From: Thaumasiovibrio sp047250365
Lineage (GTDB): Bacteria; Pseudomonadota; Gammaproteobacteria; Enterobacterales; Vibrionaceae
Direction of reading: 5' to 3'
DNA: 64,000 nucleotides
Assembly (NCBI RefSeq): GCF_047250365.1
Contig: NZ_JBLBVL010000002.1
Coordinates: 310,001-374,000 of the forward strand
This document shows positions 17,559 to 26,724 of the stretch, in pieces (position 1 is the stretch's first letter; every line of letters begins with the position of its first letter). Made by a program: the position numbers and the translations under genes. The notes beneath the pieces were generated by a model that searched no databases, was not told where the DNA came from, and saw only the letters and a list, made by a program, of their open reading frames with translations.

Positions 17559-18710
17559 ATGAGTACTCAAGCAACCACAGCCGTGGCGCCACAAAGCAGT
17601 AAGAACATGCTGCGCTGGCTGCATCTTGGTGTAATGCTGTACTTACTGCTAGTCGCAGTGTCTGTCGTTAGTGGCGGATTTAAACTTGCTGTTGGTGACC
17701 AAGCGAAAACCCTCTTCGAGTTTGCTTCTCATCCCATTGCTGGGTTAATGATCGGCCTGATTGCAACGGCATTGACTCAATCATCTAGCACCACGACCTC
17801 CATTACCGTCGGCCTAGTGGCAGGTGGCTTACCGGTTGAAACTGCTATCCCAATGATTATGGGTGCAAACATCGGAACGACCACCACTAACACTTTGGTT
17901 AGCTTGGGTCACGCTCGCTGTAAAGACGAATTCCGTCGCGCGTTTGCTTCTGCGACTATCCATGATGTCTTTAACCTGATTGCTGTGCTTATCTTCTTGC
18001 CGCTAGAAATCATGTTCGGATTAATGGCGCGCATTTCTGAGTGGCTTGTTTCGCCAATGATGGCGGCCGGTGATATGAGTGCGGCGAATAACCTTAACTT
18101 TATCAAACCGCTAACAGCACCTGCCGTCGATGCTTTCAAAGGCTTTGGTGCACTATTCCCAACCGCTACTATGGGCGGTATCGCGATGATCTTCGCGGGT
18201 ATCGCAGTGATCATGGTTGCTATCAGCATGATGGGCAAGTTGATGCGTAAGCTGATGGTTGGCCGTGCGCGTGATATTCTAAAAGCTGCCATTGGTCGTG
18301 GACCACTACACGGTATCGCGTCAGGCAGTATCGTAACGGTTCTTGTTCAATCTTCTTCAACGACGACTAGCTTGATGGTGCCATTGGTGGGAACTAACGT
18401 GCTAAAAGTTCGTGATGTTTATCCATTTACAGTTGGCGCCAATATTGGTACTTGTATCACTGCGCTAATTGCTGCAACCGCAGTCACTGGTGAATACGCC
18501 GTGTTTGCCTTGCAAATTGCATTAGTTCACTTGGCATTCAATGTACTTGCAACGCTGATTATCTTTGGTATCCCATTCCTACGCGAGCTTCCGGTAACTG
18601 GTGCAACATGGCTAGGTGAGCTAGCCGCTAAAAGTAAGCTGGCAGTGCTAACGTACCTGGTCGCTGTTTTTGTTCTACTGCCAGGTATTATTCTTGCGCT
18701 AACCATTTAA
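17559..18710 (+). CDS. nptA: Na+/phosphate cotransporter (NptA type, PNaS family)
   Basis: A 383-residue inner-membrane protein related to the type II Na+/Pi cotransporters, with two inverted repeats each carrying a QSSS motif: ALTQSSSTTTSITVGL near residue 77 and VLVQSSSTTTSLMVPL near 265. These are the substrate-binding repeats of the family, and the GANIGT signatures are also present twice. I start at the ATG at 17559, which has GGAG 7 nt upstream and gives MSTQATTAVAPQ; in-frame codons upstream to 17382 have no such support. It is divergent from nhaA. Pho-box-like repeats precede it and a strong terminator follows. Confidence 0.92.
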   Translation: MSTQATTAVAPQSSKNMLRWLHLGVMLYLLLVAVSVVSGGFKLAVGDQAKTLFEFASHPIAGLMIGLIATALTQSSSTTTSITVGLVAGGLPVETAIPMIMGANIGTTTTNTLVSLGHARCKDEFRRAFASATIHDVFNLIAVLIFLPLEIMFGLMARISEWLVSPMMAAGDMSAANNLNFIKPLTAPAVDAFKGFGALFPTATMGGIAMIFAGIAVIMVAISMMGKLMRKLMVGRARDILKAAIGRGPLHGIASGSIVTVLVQSSSTTTSLMVPLVGTNVLKVRDVYPFTVGANIGTCITALIAATAVTGEYAVFALQIALVHLAFNVLATLIIFGIPFLRELPVTGATWLGELAAKSKLAVLTYLVAVFVLLPGIILALTI

Positions 18711-18734
18711 TCGGTTAATAGCGAGACGCCATCT

Positions 18735-18768
18735 AGAAAAAACGCCTCATCAATGATGAGGCGTTTTT
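18735..18768. terminator. Bidirectional terminator between nptA and thyA
   Basis: CGCCTCATCA (18743-18752) can pair with TGATGAGGCG (18754-18763), with a hairpin loop formed from the central bases. An A-run precedes it and six T follow. It serves both convergent genes. Confidence 0.92.
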
Positions 18769-18805
18769 TGTTTATACTTCATTAGGCGCTTTGTGCTTCA
18801 TGGAG

Positions 18806-19657
18806 CTACACCGAGAACGGATATTTAATCGCTTCGTGATGCTGATAGCCTTCCACTTCAAAGTCATCCAATGTCACCCATGTTTCAAGATCATTTAGAG
18901 ACGTGATTTTAGGGTTAATCTTTAACTTAGGCAGAGGCAATGGCTCACGCTGCAATTGCACATCACGCATTAACTCGAGCTGATCTTCATAGATATGCGC
19001 ATTAACAATTTGGTGATACGCTTTACCCGGCTTATGGCCCGTAATTTGCGCGACCAAGGCGAGCAATGTGAAGACTTGTACCTGATTAAAATTAAGCCCA
19101 AGTGGCACATCGCACGAACGTTGGTAACTGGTTAAGTGCAGTGTATCGCCCAGTAATGAGAATGTGTGTGTGTGCATGCATGGACGTAAGCAGCCCATCT
19201 CAAATTCACCCGGGTTATAGAAAGTTAAAATTTCCCCTCGGTCATCAACCCCTTTGCTCAAGTTATCAATGATCTTCTTTAGCTGATCTAACGTGCTGCC
19301 ATCTGGTTTTTGCCAACGCCGTCCCTGCACACCGTACACGCGCCCCATATCATCTTCACCTTTACGATATGGGTTATTCAGCCAAGCATCATTTTGATTG
19401 GCATTCGCGTCCCAAGTTCTACACCCTATCGCTCGAAAATCAGCGGCACTGTCATAACCGCGTAAGTAACCCAAAAGCTCGGCAATCGCCGCTTTCCAGA
19501 AGCTCTTTCGCGTGGTGATTAATGGAAACTGGTTATTGGCAACATCATAGGTCAACGTGTGGTTAATCACCGTTAAGCAACGCTTTCCAGTGCGCTTATT
19601 CTCGACCCACTCACCTTCATCAACAATTCGCTGACAGAGATCTAAATACTGCTTCAC
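18806..19657 (-). CDS. thyA: Thymidylate synthase, GTG start
   Basis: ThyA methylates dUMP to dTMP using methylene-tetrahydrofolate. The catalytic cysteine lies in GCLRPCMHTH, and the dUMP-binding block QRSCDVPLGLNFN follows. It is the longer ThyA form typical of vibrios (283 residues versus 264 in E. coli). The GTG at 19657 has GAGAGG 7 nt upstream and gives an N-terminus like that of V. cholerae (MRQYLDLCQRIVD). A terminator hairpin lies between lgt and this start, so thyA may be partly insulated from the upstream genes. Confidence 0.95.
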   Translation of the reverse strand: MKQYLDLCQRIVDEGEWVENKRTGKRCLTVINHTLTYDVANNQFPLITTRKSFWKAAIAELLGYLRGYDSAADFRAIGCRTWDANANQNDAWLNNPYRKGEDDMGRVYGVQGRRWQKPDGSTLDQLKKIIDNLSKGVDDRGEILTFYNPGEFEMGCLRPCMHTHTFSLLGDTLHLTSYQRSCDVPLGLNFNQVQVFTLLALVAQITGHKPGKAYHQIVNAHIYEDQLELMRDVQLQREPLPLPKLKINPKITSLNDLETWVTLDDFEVEGYQHHEAIKYPFSV

Positions 19658-19679
19658 GCGCTTACCTCTCACCTTGACA

Positions 19680-19710
19680 TAAAAAAAGACGCGATATCAT
19701 ACCGCGTCTT
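19680..19710 (-). terminator. Terminator between lgt and thyA
   Basis: On the minus strand AAGACGCG (19710-19703) pairs with CGCGTCTT (19693-19686) and is followed by a run of T. It ends about 10 nt before the thyA ribosome-binding site, so it sits inside the rppH-ptsP-TSUP-lgt-thyA transcription direction. Confidence 0.85.
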
Positions 19711-19739
19711 GATTCGATTCATAAGCTAGAATTAAAAAA

Positions 19740-20546
19740 TCAAGCTACATCAGAATTTTGGTTAGATTTATACGCCCAAGCCATCAAGGCTAAACCAGAG
19801 AACACCATCGGCAAAGACAAAACCTGCCCCATGCTAATCACGCCACCAATTAAACCAATATGCGCGTCAGGTTCACGGAAATACTCGACAATGAAACGAA
19901 AAGCACCGTACCCAGTAAGGAATAGCCCTGAGACCGCCCCAGCAGGACGAGGTTGACGTATAAACCAATTAAGAATAACGAATAGCAACAGGCCTTCTAA
20001 TGCCATCTGATACAGCTGCGAGGGATGACGAGCCAACGGCCCGCCTGTTGGAAATATCATTGCCCACGGCACATCCGTGGTTCGGCCCCACAATTCACCA
20101 TTAATGAAGTTGCCTAGACGCCCGAACGCTAAGCCCATCGGCACTAAAGGAGAAACAAAGTCCGCGACAGCAAAGAAGCGTCGCCCATTAGTATGGGCAT
20201 ACCACCACATCGCAGCGATAACCCCTAACAGGCCACCGTGAAACGCCATACCGCCACTCCATATTTTGAATAAATACAGAGGTTCAGCAAGGAAGTAGTC
20301 AAAGTTATAGAAAAATACATAACCTAATCGACCACCAATCACGACACCAACAAAGCCAGCAAACAACAGATCACCAACCTGATCTCGCGTCCAGCCACTG
20401 TTTGGCCTATCTGCGCGTCGGTTAGCCAGCCACATGGCAAACAAAAAGCCCAGCAAATACATCAAACCATACCAACGTACGGCAAGCGGACCTATTTGAA
20501 TCAATATCGGATCAATTTGGGGGAAAGTGAGATAACCTTGAGTCAT
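19740..20546 (-). CDS. lgt: Phosphatidylglycerol-prolipoprotein diacylglyceryl transferase
   Basis: Lgt transfers diacylglycerol from phosphatidylglycerol to the lipobox cysteine, the first step of lipoprotein maturation in the inner membrane. The 268 residues show seven hydrophobic segments. His103 (AFHGGLLG) and Arg143 in the Lgt signature FGRLGNFINGELWGR fall at the same numbers as the essential residues of E. coli Lgt. It lies 7 nt downstream of the TSUP gene and upstream of thyA, a conserved pairing. Confidence 0.97.
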   Translation of the reverse strand: MTQGYLTFPQIDPILIQIGPLAVRWYGLMYLLGFLFAMWLANRRADRPNSGWTRDQVGDLLFAGFVGVVIGGRLGYVFFYNFDYFLAEPLYLFKIWSGGMAFHGGLLGVIAAMWWYAHTNGRRFFAVADFVSPLVPMGLAFGRLGNFINGELWGRTTDVPWAMIFPTGGPLARHPSQLYQMALEGLLLFVILNWFIRQPRPAGAVSGLFLTGYGAFRFIVEYFREPDAHIGLIGGVISMGQVLSLPMVFSGLALMAWAYKSNQNSDVA

Positions 20547-20553
20547 TACATGT

Positions 20554-21369
20554 TTATCCTAAAAACATTTTAATGCTGATCGCCAGCAAAAATAGAGCAA
20601 AAAATCGTTTTAACTTTGCAGTTGGCCATTGAGACGCCCAGCGCACACCAAACCGACTGGTATAGGTCGATGTTAGCACTATCCCCATCCAAGCAGGTAA
20701 ATAAACATACCCAAAGGTTCCAACGGGTAACGCCCCTTCATGCAAACCATAATAAGTAAACCCGATAAGACCAGACAGCGCTATCACTCCACCGGTAACC
20801 GCTGAGCATGCGATAGCATTGCGCATCGCAATACCGTGGCGATGTAAGTAAGGAACCGTTAGTGAGCCTCCCCCTATCCCTGCCAATGTCGACAACGTAC
20901 CTATGATACCACCAACGAGCATACATATGATGTTATGCGGCAATGATGCTGACGCCGTAGAGCGCAGAGACAAGCCCATCTGCAATGCCAAAAACAGTAC
21001 TATAGAGGCAAATACTTTGGGCAAAAGTTCCACCGGTAGCCATTCAACCAAGCTACTTCCAGCCAATCCACCCAGCACCATGCCGGGAATTAACAGTAAC
21101 GATAGCCTAACATCGACATTGCCAGCCTGCCAATGGTGTCGAGCCGCCGCCCCCGAGGTAAGAATAATGGTTGCTAACGAGGTCGCCAATGCCATTGGCA
21201 TCACGTTTTCCTGCGCAACACCCAACATTGGCAACAAGAAATGCATGGCTGGAACAACGAGTAAACCACCACCAATACCGAGCAATCCAGCCAGAATACC
21301 AACGACAGCACCTAAGAAAAGACAGACAAAAAAGACCCCCACAGGGGGAGATAAAAGCCATTCAAACAT
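20554..21369 (-). CDS. TSUP (TauE/SafE) family membrane permease
   Basis: A 271-residue inner-membrane protein with about eight hydrophobic segments and the TauE/SafE hallmark: two glycine-rich repeats (GLLGIGGGLLVVPAMHFLLP near residue 30 and TLAGIGGGSLTVPYL near 162). Family members move sulfite, sulfonates or other organic anions; the substrate here is not readable. The ATG at 21369 follows the ptsP stop almost directly (TAATTGATG), so translation is probably coupled. It stands between ptsP and lgt, which are adjacent in E. coli. Confidence 0.88.
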   Translation of the reverse strand: MFEWLLSPPVGVFFVCLFLGAVVGILAGLLGIGGGLLVVPAMHFLLPMLGVAQENVMPMALATSLATIILTSGAAARHHWQAGNVDVRLSLLLIPGMVLGGLAGSSLVEWLPVELLPKVFASIVLFLALQMGLSLRSTASASLPHNIICMLVGGIIGTLSTLAGIGGGSLTVPYLHRHGIAMRNAIACSAVTGGVIALSGLIGFTYYGLHEGALPVGTFGYVYLPAWMGIVLTSTYTSRFGVRWASQWPTAKLKRFFALFLLAISIKMFLG

Positions 21370-21372
21370 CAA

Positions 21373-23628
21373 TTATTTACCTGGGCGAATGAAACCAGCT
21401 AACGCTTGTTTCTCAATATACGCTTTCAGTAAAGTATGTACTTGTTTAGCCGTCACCGCTTGGCTGCACTGATGTGCCAACGCCTGCAATTCTGGGTAGT
21501 TGGCTTGACGAAGAATATACTTGATGATCGCAACATTATTGTTATTCATACTTAGCGCCTCATAGCCCATCCCTGTCAATAACAAAGCGCCCAACGGATC
21601 GCCCGCTAGCTCACCACAAACACAGACAGGAAGCTGCAATGCCTTACTTTTTTGTAAAATCACATCTAAGGCAGCAATAACAGCAGGGTGAAGTGCATCA
21701 TAGAGGGGGGCCACTCGCACATTATTACGATCAACAGCCAGCAGATATTGGGTTAAATCATTACTGCCCACCGAAAGAAACGCAACCCTACCTTTTAAAG
21801 CATCCAATTGATATAACATCGAAGGCACTTCTATCATCACACCAATTCGCGGTCGCAATAAGACCTTAGATTCAGAGACCGCCTGCTTTGCGACTTCAAC
21901 AAACGCTTGATTAATTAGAGTTAACGCATCATCCAGTTCAGCGATGCCGGAAATCATGGGTAAAAGAATGTCTAAATTACCGTAATCGATACTGGCTCTG
22001 AGCATGGCACGAACTTGGATCAAAAAGATATCGGGATGATCCAAGGTAAAGCGAATGCCTCGCCAGCCTAAGAAAGGATTATCTTCATCAATAGCAAGGT
22101 ACGGTAGTGGCTTATCCCCTCCTACATCCAGCGTGCGCATCACCACACGTTTGCCACGATACACCTTAAGGATGTCACGATACTGCTGGTACTGTTCATC
22201 TTCAGAGGGAAAACTACGCTGCAGCAAAAAAGGCACCTCTGTTCGATACAGTCCAACACCATCTACCCCCTGATTGATCGAGATAGTGGAATCGGCGCTT
22301 AATCCAGCATTCAGGTTTATCTGTATCGAACGACCATCAAGGGTTACGCATGGTTCTGTTAGCTTCTCTGCGGCGATCGCAGCTAGTTCACGATCCTCTT
22401 GGGCTAGTTGCCGATACTCATCAACCACAGCCGCGGTTGGCGCCACCAGCACCTGACCTTGGTAGCCATCAACCACAATCTGTTTGCTGTGCACTGCTTT
22501 GGGTTCAAATTCTGTGCCCATAACAGCCGGGATCCCTAGCGCACGCAGCAGTATCGCGGCATGCGAATTCGAGGCCCCTTCCATTGCAACAACCCCAGCC
22601 AGCTTATCCCGCGGGATAGCCGCTAAGGTCGCAGCGGTTAACTCTCGAGTAAACAGCACCCGTACTTCTGGCCAATCAAATTGAGGTTGTTGATCATTGC
22701 TGAGGTAATAAAGCAGACGTTGTCCTAGCTCTCGAACGTCTTGTGCTCGCTCTTTTAGATAACTGTCGCTCATCTGTGCAAAACGAAGTGAATAGGCCTC
22801 GACCACCTGTCGCACCGCCCACTCTGCCTGAGCCCTACCAGCTATTTTCTTTTCCAAATCACGACGCAGCATGGGATCGTTGAGCAGATGACTAAACAAG
22901 TCAAATATCGCCAACGTCTCCTTTTTTAAATCATGATCAAAGCGCTTTCGTAAGCGACGAAATTCGTTGCTCGCTTGCTCCATTGCAACAAAAAGACGAT
23001 CCATTTCTCGCTCAACATCTAAGCTGGATGTTGGTAATACTTGCTCAAGTTGGGGCTGATCGTCATCCCAATATCCGGTCGCAATTGCAACTCCGCTAGA
23101 AGAAGCAACACCACTTATTTGCAATGTCTCGTTTTTTTCGAGCCACACCCCTTGCGCTTTCGCATGCGCCAACGCCACAGCAAGCTGAGCGGCTAACGTA
23201 ACCAGAAACGACTCTTCAGACTCATCAAACTGACGTTGTTCGCGCTGCTGAACGACCAGCACGCCCAAGACTTGGCGACGATGGATGATTGGTGTACCGA
23301 GAAAAGAGCGGAAGGACTCCTCGCCAATACCCGGGAGGGCTTTAAAGTGTTTGTGTTTTTTCGCATCAGCGACATTGATAGGCTCCGCACGTTGCCCCAC
23401 GTAACCGACCAAGCCTTCACCAAACTTCAATGCAACATGACGATGACGCTTATTTAACCCCTGCGTGGCCATCAGGTGGTAGCATTGTCGTCGCTCGTCA
23501 GCAATATAGACTGAGCAGACTTCTGTTTTCATCGCTTTACAGGTCGACACCACTAAGGTATCCAATGCCATTGGCAAACTGGACGTACCTGCGACCTGCT
23601 CTACGATATCCCTCAGTTGCTGCAGCAT
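21373..23628 (-). CDS. ptsP: Phosphoenolpyruvate-protein phosphotransferase PtsP (EI-Ntr)
   Basis: PtsP is enzyme I of the nitrogen PTS, passing phosphate from PEP to NPr and EIIA-Ntr, a regulatory cascade for nitrogen and K+ balance. An N-terminal GAF domain (residues 1-160) senses small molecules; the PTS enzyme I region follows, with the phosphorylated histidine in EGASNSHAAILLRALG and the PEP-binding barrel (MRTLDVGGDKPLPY, then the signature VAFLSVGSNDLTQY). The 751-residue length is usual. It follows rppH by 25 nt, as in E. coli. Confidence 0.97.
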   Translation of the reverse strand: MLQQLRDIVEQVAGTSSLPMALDTLVVSTCKAMKTEVCSVYIADERRQCYHLMATQGLNKRHRHVALKFGEGLVGYVGQRAEPINVADAKKHKHFKALPGIGEESFRSFLGTPIIHRRQVLGVLVVQQREQRQFDESEESFLVTLAAQLAVALAHAKAQGVWLEKNETLQISGVASSSGVAIATGYWDDDQPQLEQVLPTSSLDVEREMDRLFVAMEQASNEFRRLRKRFDHDLKKETLAIFDLFSHLLNDPMLRRDLEKKIAGRAQAEWAVRQVVEAYSLRFAQMSDSYLKERAQDVRELGQRLLYYLSNDQQPQFDWPEVRVLFTRELTAATLAAIPRDKLAGVVAMEGASNSHAAILLRALGIPAVMGTEFEPKAVHSKQIVVDGYQGQVLVAPTAAVVDEYRQLAQEDRELAAIAAEKLTEPCVTLDGRSIQINLNAGLSADSTISINQGVDGVGLYRTEVPFLLQRSFPSEDEQYQQYRDILKVYRGKRVVMRTLDVGGDKPLPYLAIDEDNPFLGWRGIRFTLDHPDIFLIQVRAMLRASIDYGNLDILLPMISGIAELDDALTLINQAFVEVAKQAVSESKVLLRPRIGVMIEVPSMLYQLDALKGRVAFLSVGSNDLTQYLLAVDRNNVRVAPLYDALHPAVIAALDVILQKSKALQLPVCVCGELAGDPLGALLLTGMGYEALSMNNNNVAIIKYILRQANYPELQALAHQCSQAVTAKQVHTLLKAYIEKQALAGFIRPGK

Positions 23629-23653
23629 TCCACTTTGCCCCTACCTAGTTAGC

Positions 23654-24163
23654 CTAACGCCGTTGCTTTCGGCGGCTTTTGCGTTCACGAAAGGGCATAG
23701 CAATGGCCGAAAACTCTTTTAGTGCTCGTCGGTACACGTCACGTTTAAATGACACCACTTGTCGTACCGGGTACCAATAACTTACCCAACGCCACCCATC
23801 AAATTCGGGGGTGCTACTACGTTGCATATTCACCTTTGATTCATCGCATTCCAAGCTGAGCAAAAACCACTTCTGCTTCTGCCCGATACAAACAGGTTTC
23901 GACTCCCACCTAACTAAACGTTTTGGTAGCTTATAGCGCAACCAATGGCGACTCGTTGCTATCACCTTAACGTCTTTTCGGGTTAAACCGACTTCCTCAT
24001 ACAATTCCCGGTACATCGCTTGCTCTGGGGTTTCTCCATCATCGATTCCCCCTTGCGGAAATTGCCACGAATGCTGTCCATATCGTCGAGCCCAGAACAC
24101 TTGACCATGGCTGTTACATATTACAATCCCCACATTGGGACGGTAACCATCGCCATCTATCAC
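23654..24163 (-). CDS. rppH: RNA pyrophosphohydrolase, GTG start
   Basis: RppH is a Nudix hydrolase that removes pyrophosphate from mRNA 5' ends and triggers RNase E decay. The Nudix box GX5EX7REUXEEXGU starts at GGIDDGETPEQAMYRELYEE near residue 38. The GTG at 24163 gives MIDGDGYRPNVGIVICN, equivalent to the E. coli N-terminus, with TGAGG 7 nt upstream. The length is 169. It is first in the rppH-ptsP-TSUP-lgt-thyA run and divergent from mutH. Confidence 0.96.
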   Translation of the reverse strand: MIDGDGYRPNVGIVICNSHGQVFWARRYGQHSWQFPQGGIDDGETPEQAMYRELYEEVGLTRKDVKVIATSRHWLRYKLPKRLVRWESKPVCIGQKQKWFLLSLECDESKVNMQRSSTPEFDGWRWVSYWYPVRQVVSFKRDVYRRALKEFSAIAMPFRERKSRRKQRR

Positions 24164-24813
24164 TGGACGACCTCAATCAGTAAATTTTTAATGTGCTGAT
24201 TTTTTCACAGAAAGGGGCTGTGGGTAAACCTCGATTATCATAATCTGCAGTTTTTTGTGCTCTACCCACCGGAATAAGGTGCGCATCGCTCACAATGTGG
24301 TCACATTAGACCTTAAATGAGACATGCCCCACATTTATTCACGCTTTCTGTGTATAACTGTGTGAAAAAAATAGTCTCTAGCAAAATCACGCACAAATAA
24401 ACAACAATCCTTTGTGGTCTCGACTTTAGTCCAATATTTAAAAATAAAATTAAAAACAGAAACATAGGCAAATATATCTGTCATGATCCTGAATAAATAT
24501 AAGGTCGATTTCCTCATTAAACAAGATCGCTCAAAGATCCATCACATTGTCTGCTATCCACATATTTTTGTAACAGACACTGGCTAGACACGACGACAAC
24601 TGCTTGAAATAGCTACAAAGCACTGTATATAACCCCATAAGCCATAGGCAATAACAAAACAATCCCATTTACTGTGGATAACACTGTTAGCGAATACTTT
24701 ACAGCCTGTTACTGAACAAAGATCCAGCAAAGATCTTTCCAGTTATCTCCACGCTGATCTTAATGGCAATTCACGCTACAATAACACGCGGATAAAAACA
24801 GTGAGATTGATGC
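24164..24813. promoter_or_regulatory. AT-rich rppH-mutH intergenic region with clustered DnaA boxes and GATC sites
   Basis: No gene is credible in these 650 bp. Four sites match the DnaA-box consensus TTWTNCACA on one strand or the other: 24201-24209, 24349-24357 (TTATACACA), 24361-24369 and 24673-24681 (exact TTATCCACA). Three more differ by one base (24219-24227, 24335-24343, 24554-24562). Six GATC sites fall at 24485, 24525, 24536, 24721, 24732 and 24756. A very AT-rich stretch runs 24430-24510. It must also hold the divergent rppH and mutH promoters. A replication-related role is inference. Confidence 0.5.
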
Positions 24814-25488
24814 ATGAAAACCCCCTGCGCCCCAAATAGCACAGAAGAACTGCTTGAGCGTGCTTGGCAAATTGCCGGAATGACATTAGGGGAATTGGCA
24901 CACCAAGCCAATATTCGCTGCCCAATTGACTTACGTCGTGACAAAGGCTGGGTGGGGCAACTGCTAGAGTGGCACTTAGGGGCCACTGCTGGCAGCCGTC
25001 CTGTGCCTGATTTTGAACACTTAGGCATTGAACTAAAAACCATTCCAATCAGTCACCAAGGTCGCCCATTAGAAACAACGTTTGTCTGCGTAGCCCCGCT
25101 TATTGGCTTACAAGGTATCGCGTGGGAACAGTCACATTTACGCCACAAGCTCGCACAGGTGTTGTGGATCCCAGTAGAGGGTGAGCGAGAGATCCCGGTT
25201 GCTGAGCGAACCGTTGGTAGCCCGCTACTTTGGCGCCCTTCTGAAGAGGAAGAACAACAACTACGCCGAGATTGGGAAGAGATCATCGATAAAATCGTTC
25301 TAGGCGAAGTCGAAACGATAACAGCAAGACACGGCGAAGTATTACAACTTCGCCCCAAAGCTGCCAATAGCAAAGCATTAACCGAAGCGTACGGAAAAAA
25401 CGGCCAACCCATTAAAACCTTGCCTCGTGGCTTTTACCTTAAAACCCAATTTACCGCAGCCATTCTGGCTCGACATTTTATCTTGTAG
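24814..25488 (+). CDS. mutH: DNA mismatch repair endonuclease MutH
   Basis: MutH nicks the unmethylated strand at hemimethylated GATC when activated by MutS-MutL. The catalytic triad D-X6-E-X-K is seen as Asp66, Glu73 and Lys75 in PDFEHLGIELKT. The 224-residue length is typical. The ATG has GTGAGA 7 nt upstream. Its presence implies Dam methylation in this organism. It lies divergent from rppH and upstream of tas, as in E. coli. Confidence 0.97.
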   Translation: MKTPCAPNSTEELLERAWQIAGMTLGELAHQANIRCPIDLRRDKGWVGQLLEWHLGATAGSRPVPDFEHLGIELKTIPISHQGRPLETTFVCVAPLIGLQGIAWEQSHLRHKLAQVLWIPVEGEREIPVAERTVGSPLLWRPSEEEEQQLRRDWEEIIDKIVLGEVETITARHGEVLQLRPKAANSKALTEAYGKNGQPIKTLPRGFYLKTQFTAAILARHFIL

Positions 25489-25616
25489 TTCTTCGCGAGA
25501 AGAATCCCCGTCAGTAGCCAGTACACCGCTGCAACCATTGGGGATCAAAAAAGCACTAGGCAGGTATGCATCGCTCAGCTATAGTCGAATGTCTAACGAT
25601 TAGCCAAGGAGGGTGA

Positions 25617-26651
25617 ATGGAATATCGTAAACTTCCCAACTCGACACTCGATGTCAGCCGTATCTGCCTCGGCACCATGACTTTTGGGGCACAAAATAGT
25701 GAAGCTGAAGCACATCAACAATTGGATTTTGCCTTAGAGCGTGGGGTCAATTTTATTGATACGGCAGAAATGTATCCGGTACCTCCCAACCAAGAGAGCC
25801 AAGGTGATACAGAGCGGTTTATTGGCAGTTGGCTTAAAAAATCAGGACAACGCAATAAAGTTATTCTTGCCACCAAGGTTGCAGGGCCGCGCAACCTGCC
25901 CTACATTCGCGACAATATGGCACTGGATAGACGTAATATTCATCAGGCCGTAGAGGACAGCTTAGAGCGGTTACAAACCGACTATATTGATCTTTACCAA
26001 ATCCATTGGCCGCAACGGCAGACCAATACCTTTGGTCAACTCAATTACCCTTATCCTGATGACAACAGTAGTATCACACTACTCGACACCTTAGAAGCGA
26101 TTGCAGATCTGATTAGAGCAGGAAAGATTCGTTATTTTGGCCTCTCTAACGAAACTCCATGGGGAGTAATGTCGTATTTAAAACTGGCAGATAAGCATGC
26201 GCTACCTCGCCCTGTATCGATACAAAATCCCTATAATTTATTAAACCGTAGCTTCGAAGTCGGCCTATCCGAAGTCAGCCACCATGAAGGGGTTGAACTA
26301 CTAGCCTACTCCCCACTCGCCTTTGGTGCACTCAGCGGTAAGTACCTCAACGGCGCAAGGCCAGCAGGGGCGCGATGCACATTATTCGAACGCTTTAGTC
26401 GTTACTTTAACCCTCTTGGATTGGCTGCGACTCAAGCCTATGTTGATATTGCCCATAAGCACGGTTTAGACCCTGCCAGCATGGCACTGGCTTTTGTTAA
26501 TCAACGCCCTTTTGTTGCCAGTAACATCATTGGTGCCACCAATCTGGCGCAACTAGAGGCGAACATCAACAGTATTGATCTTCACCTCTCTGACGAGGTA
26601 ATGGCGGATCTTCTCGAGGTTGGAGTCCAATACTCAAATCCATGCCCATAA
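25617..26651 (+). CDS. tas: Aldo/keto reductase Tas
   Basis: A 344-residue NADP-dependent aldo/keto reductase closely similar to E. coli Tas, a cytoplasmic protein of uncertain substrate identified as a suppressor of tyrosine auxotrophy. The (alpha/beta)8 fold is indicated by LGTMTFG, the catalytic FIDTAEMYPVPP block (Asp and Tyr, residues 46-57), DLYQIHWPQR, and IQNPYNLLNRSFE. A very strong ribosome-binding site AAGGAGG precedes the ATG. The mutH-tas neighbourhood agrees with E. coli. Confidence 0.93.
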   Translation: MEYRKLPNSTLDVSRICLGTMTFGAQNSEAEAHQQLDFALERGVNFIDTAEMYPVPPNQESQGDTERFIGSWLKKSGQRNKVILATKVAGPRNLPYIRDNMALDRRNIHQAVEDSLERLQTDYIDLYQIHWPQRQTNTFGQLNYPYPDDNSSITLLDTLEAIADLIRAGKIRYFGLSNETPWGVMSYLKLADKHALPRPVSIQNPYNLLNRSFEVGLSEVSHHEGVELLAYSPLAFGALSGKYLNGARPAGARCTLFERFSRYFNPLGLAATQAYVDIAHKHGLDPASMALAFVNQRPFVASNIIGATNLAQLEANINSIDLHLSDEVMADLLEVGVQYSNPCP

Positions 26652-26695
26652 GCTCAAGCTAACTGGATAACTAGACGCAGATAACTTATACAGAT

Positions 26696-26724
26696 AACAA
26701 GCCAGCCCTCGCTGGTTTGTTTCT
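26696..26724. terminator. Terminator between tas and the serine hydrolase gene
   Basis: AACAAGCCAGC (26696-26706) pairs with GCTGGTTTGTT (26711-26721) with one G-U pair and a 4-nt loop, followed by TTC. It abuts the stop codon of the convergent hydrolase gene and probably serves both. Confidence 0.65.

Noticed and set aside
24335..24517. 60-codon minus-strand frame in the rppH-mutH gap
   Set aside because: AT-rich, no ribosome-binding site and no recognisable family; the DnaA-box content explains the region better.
24164..24813. Calling the rppH-mutH gap a replication origin
   Set aside because: No dnaA, mnmG, rpmH, parAB or rctB neighbours, and no set of AT-rich 13-mers was recognised; only a DnaA-box cluster can be supported.
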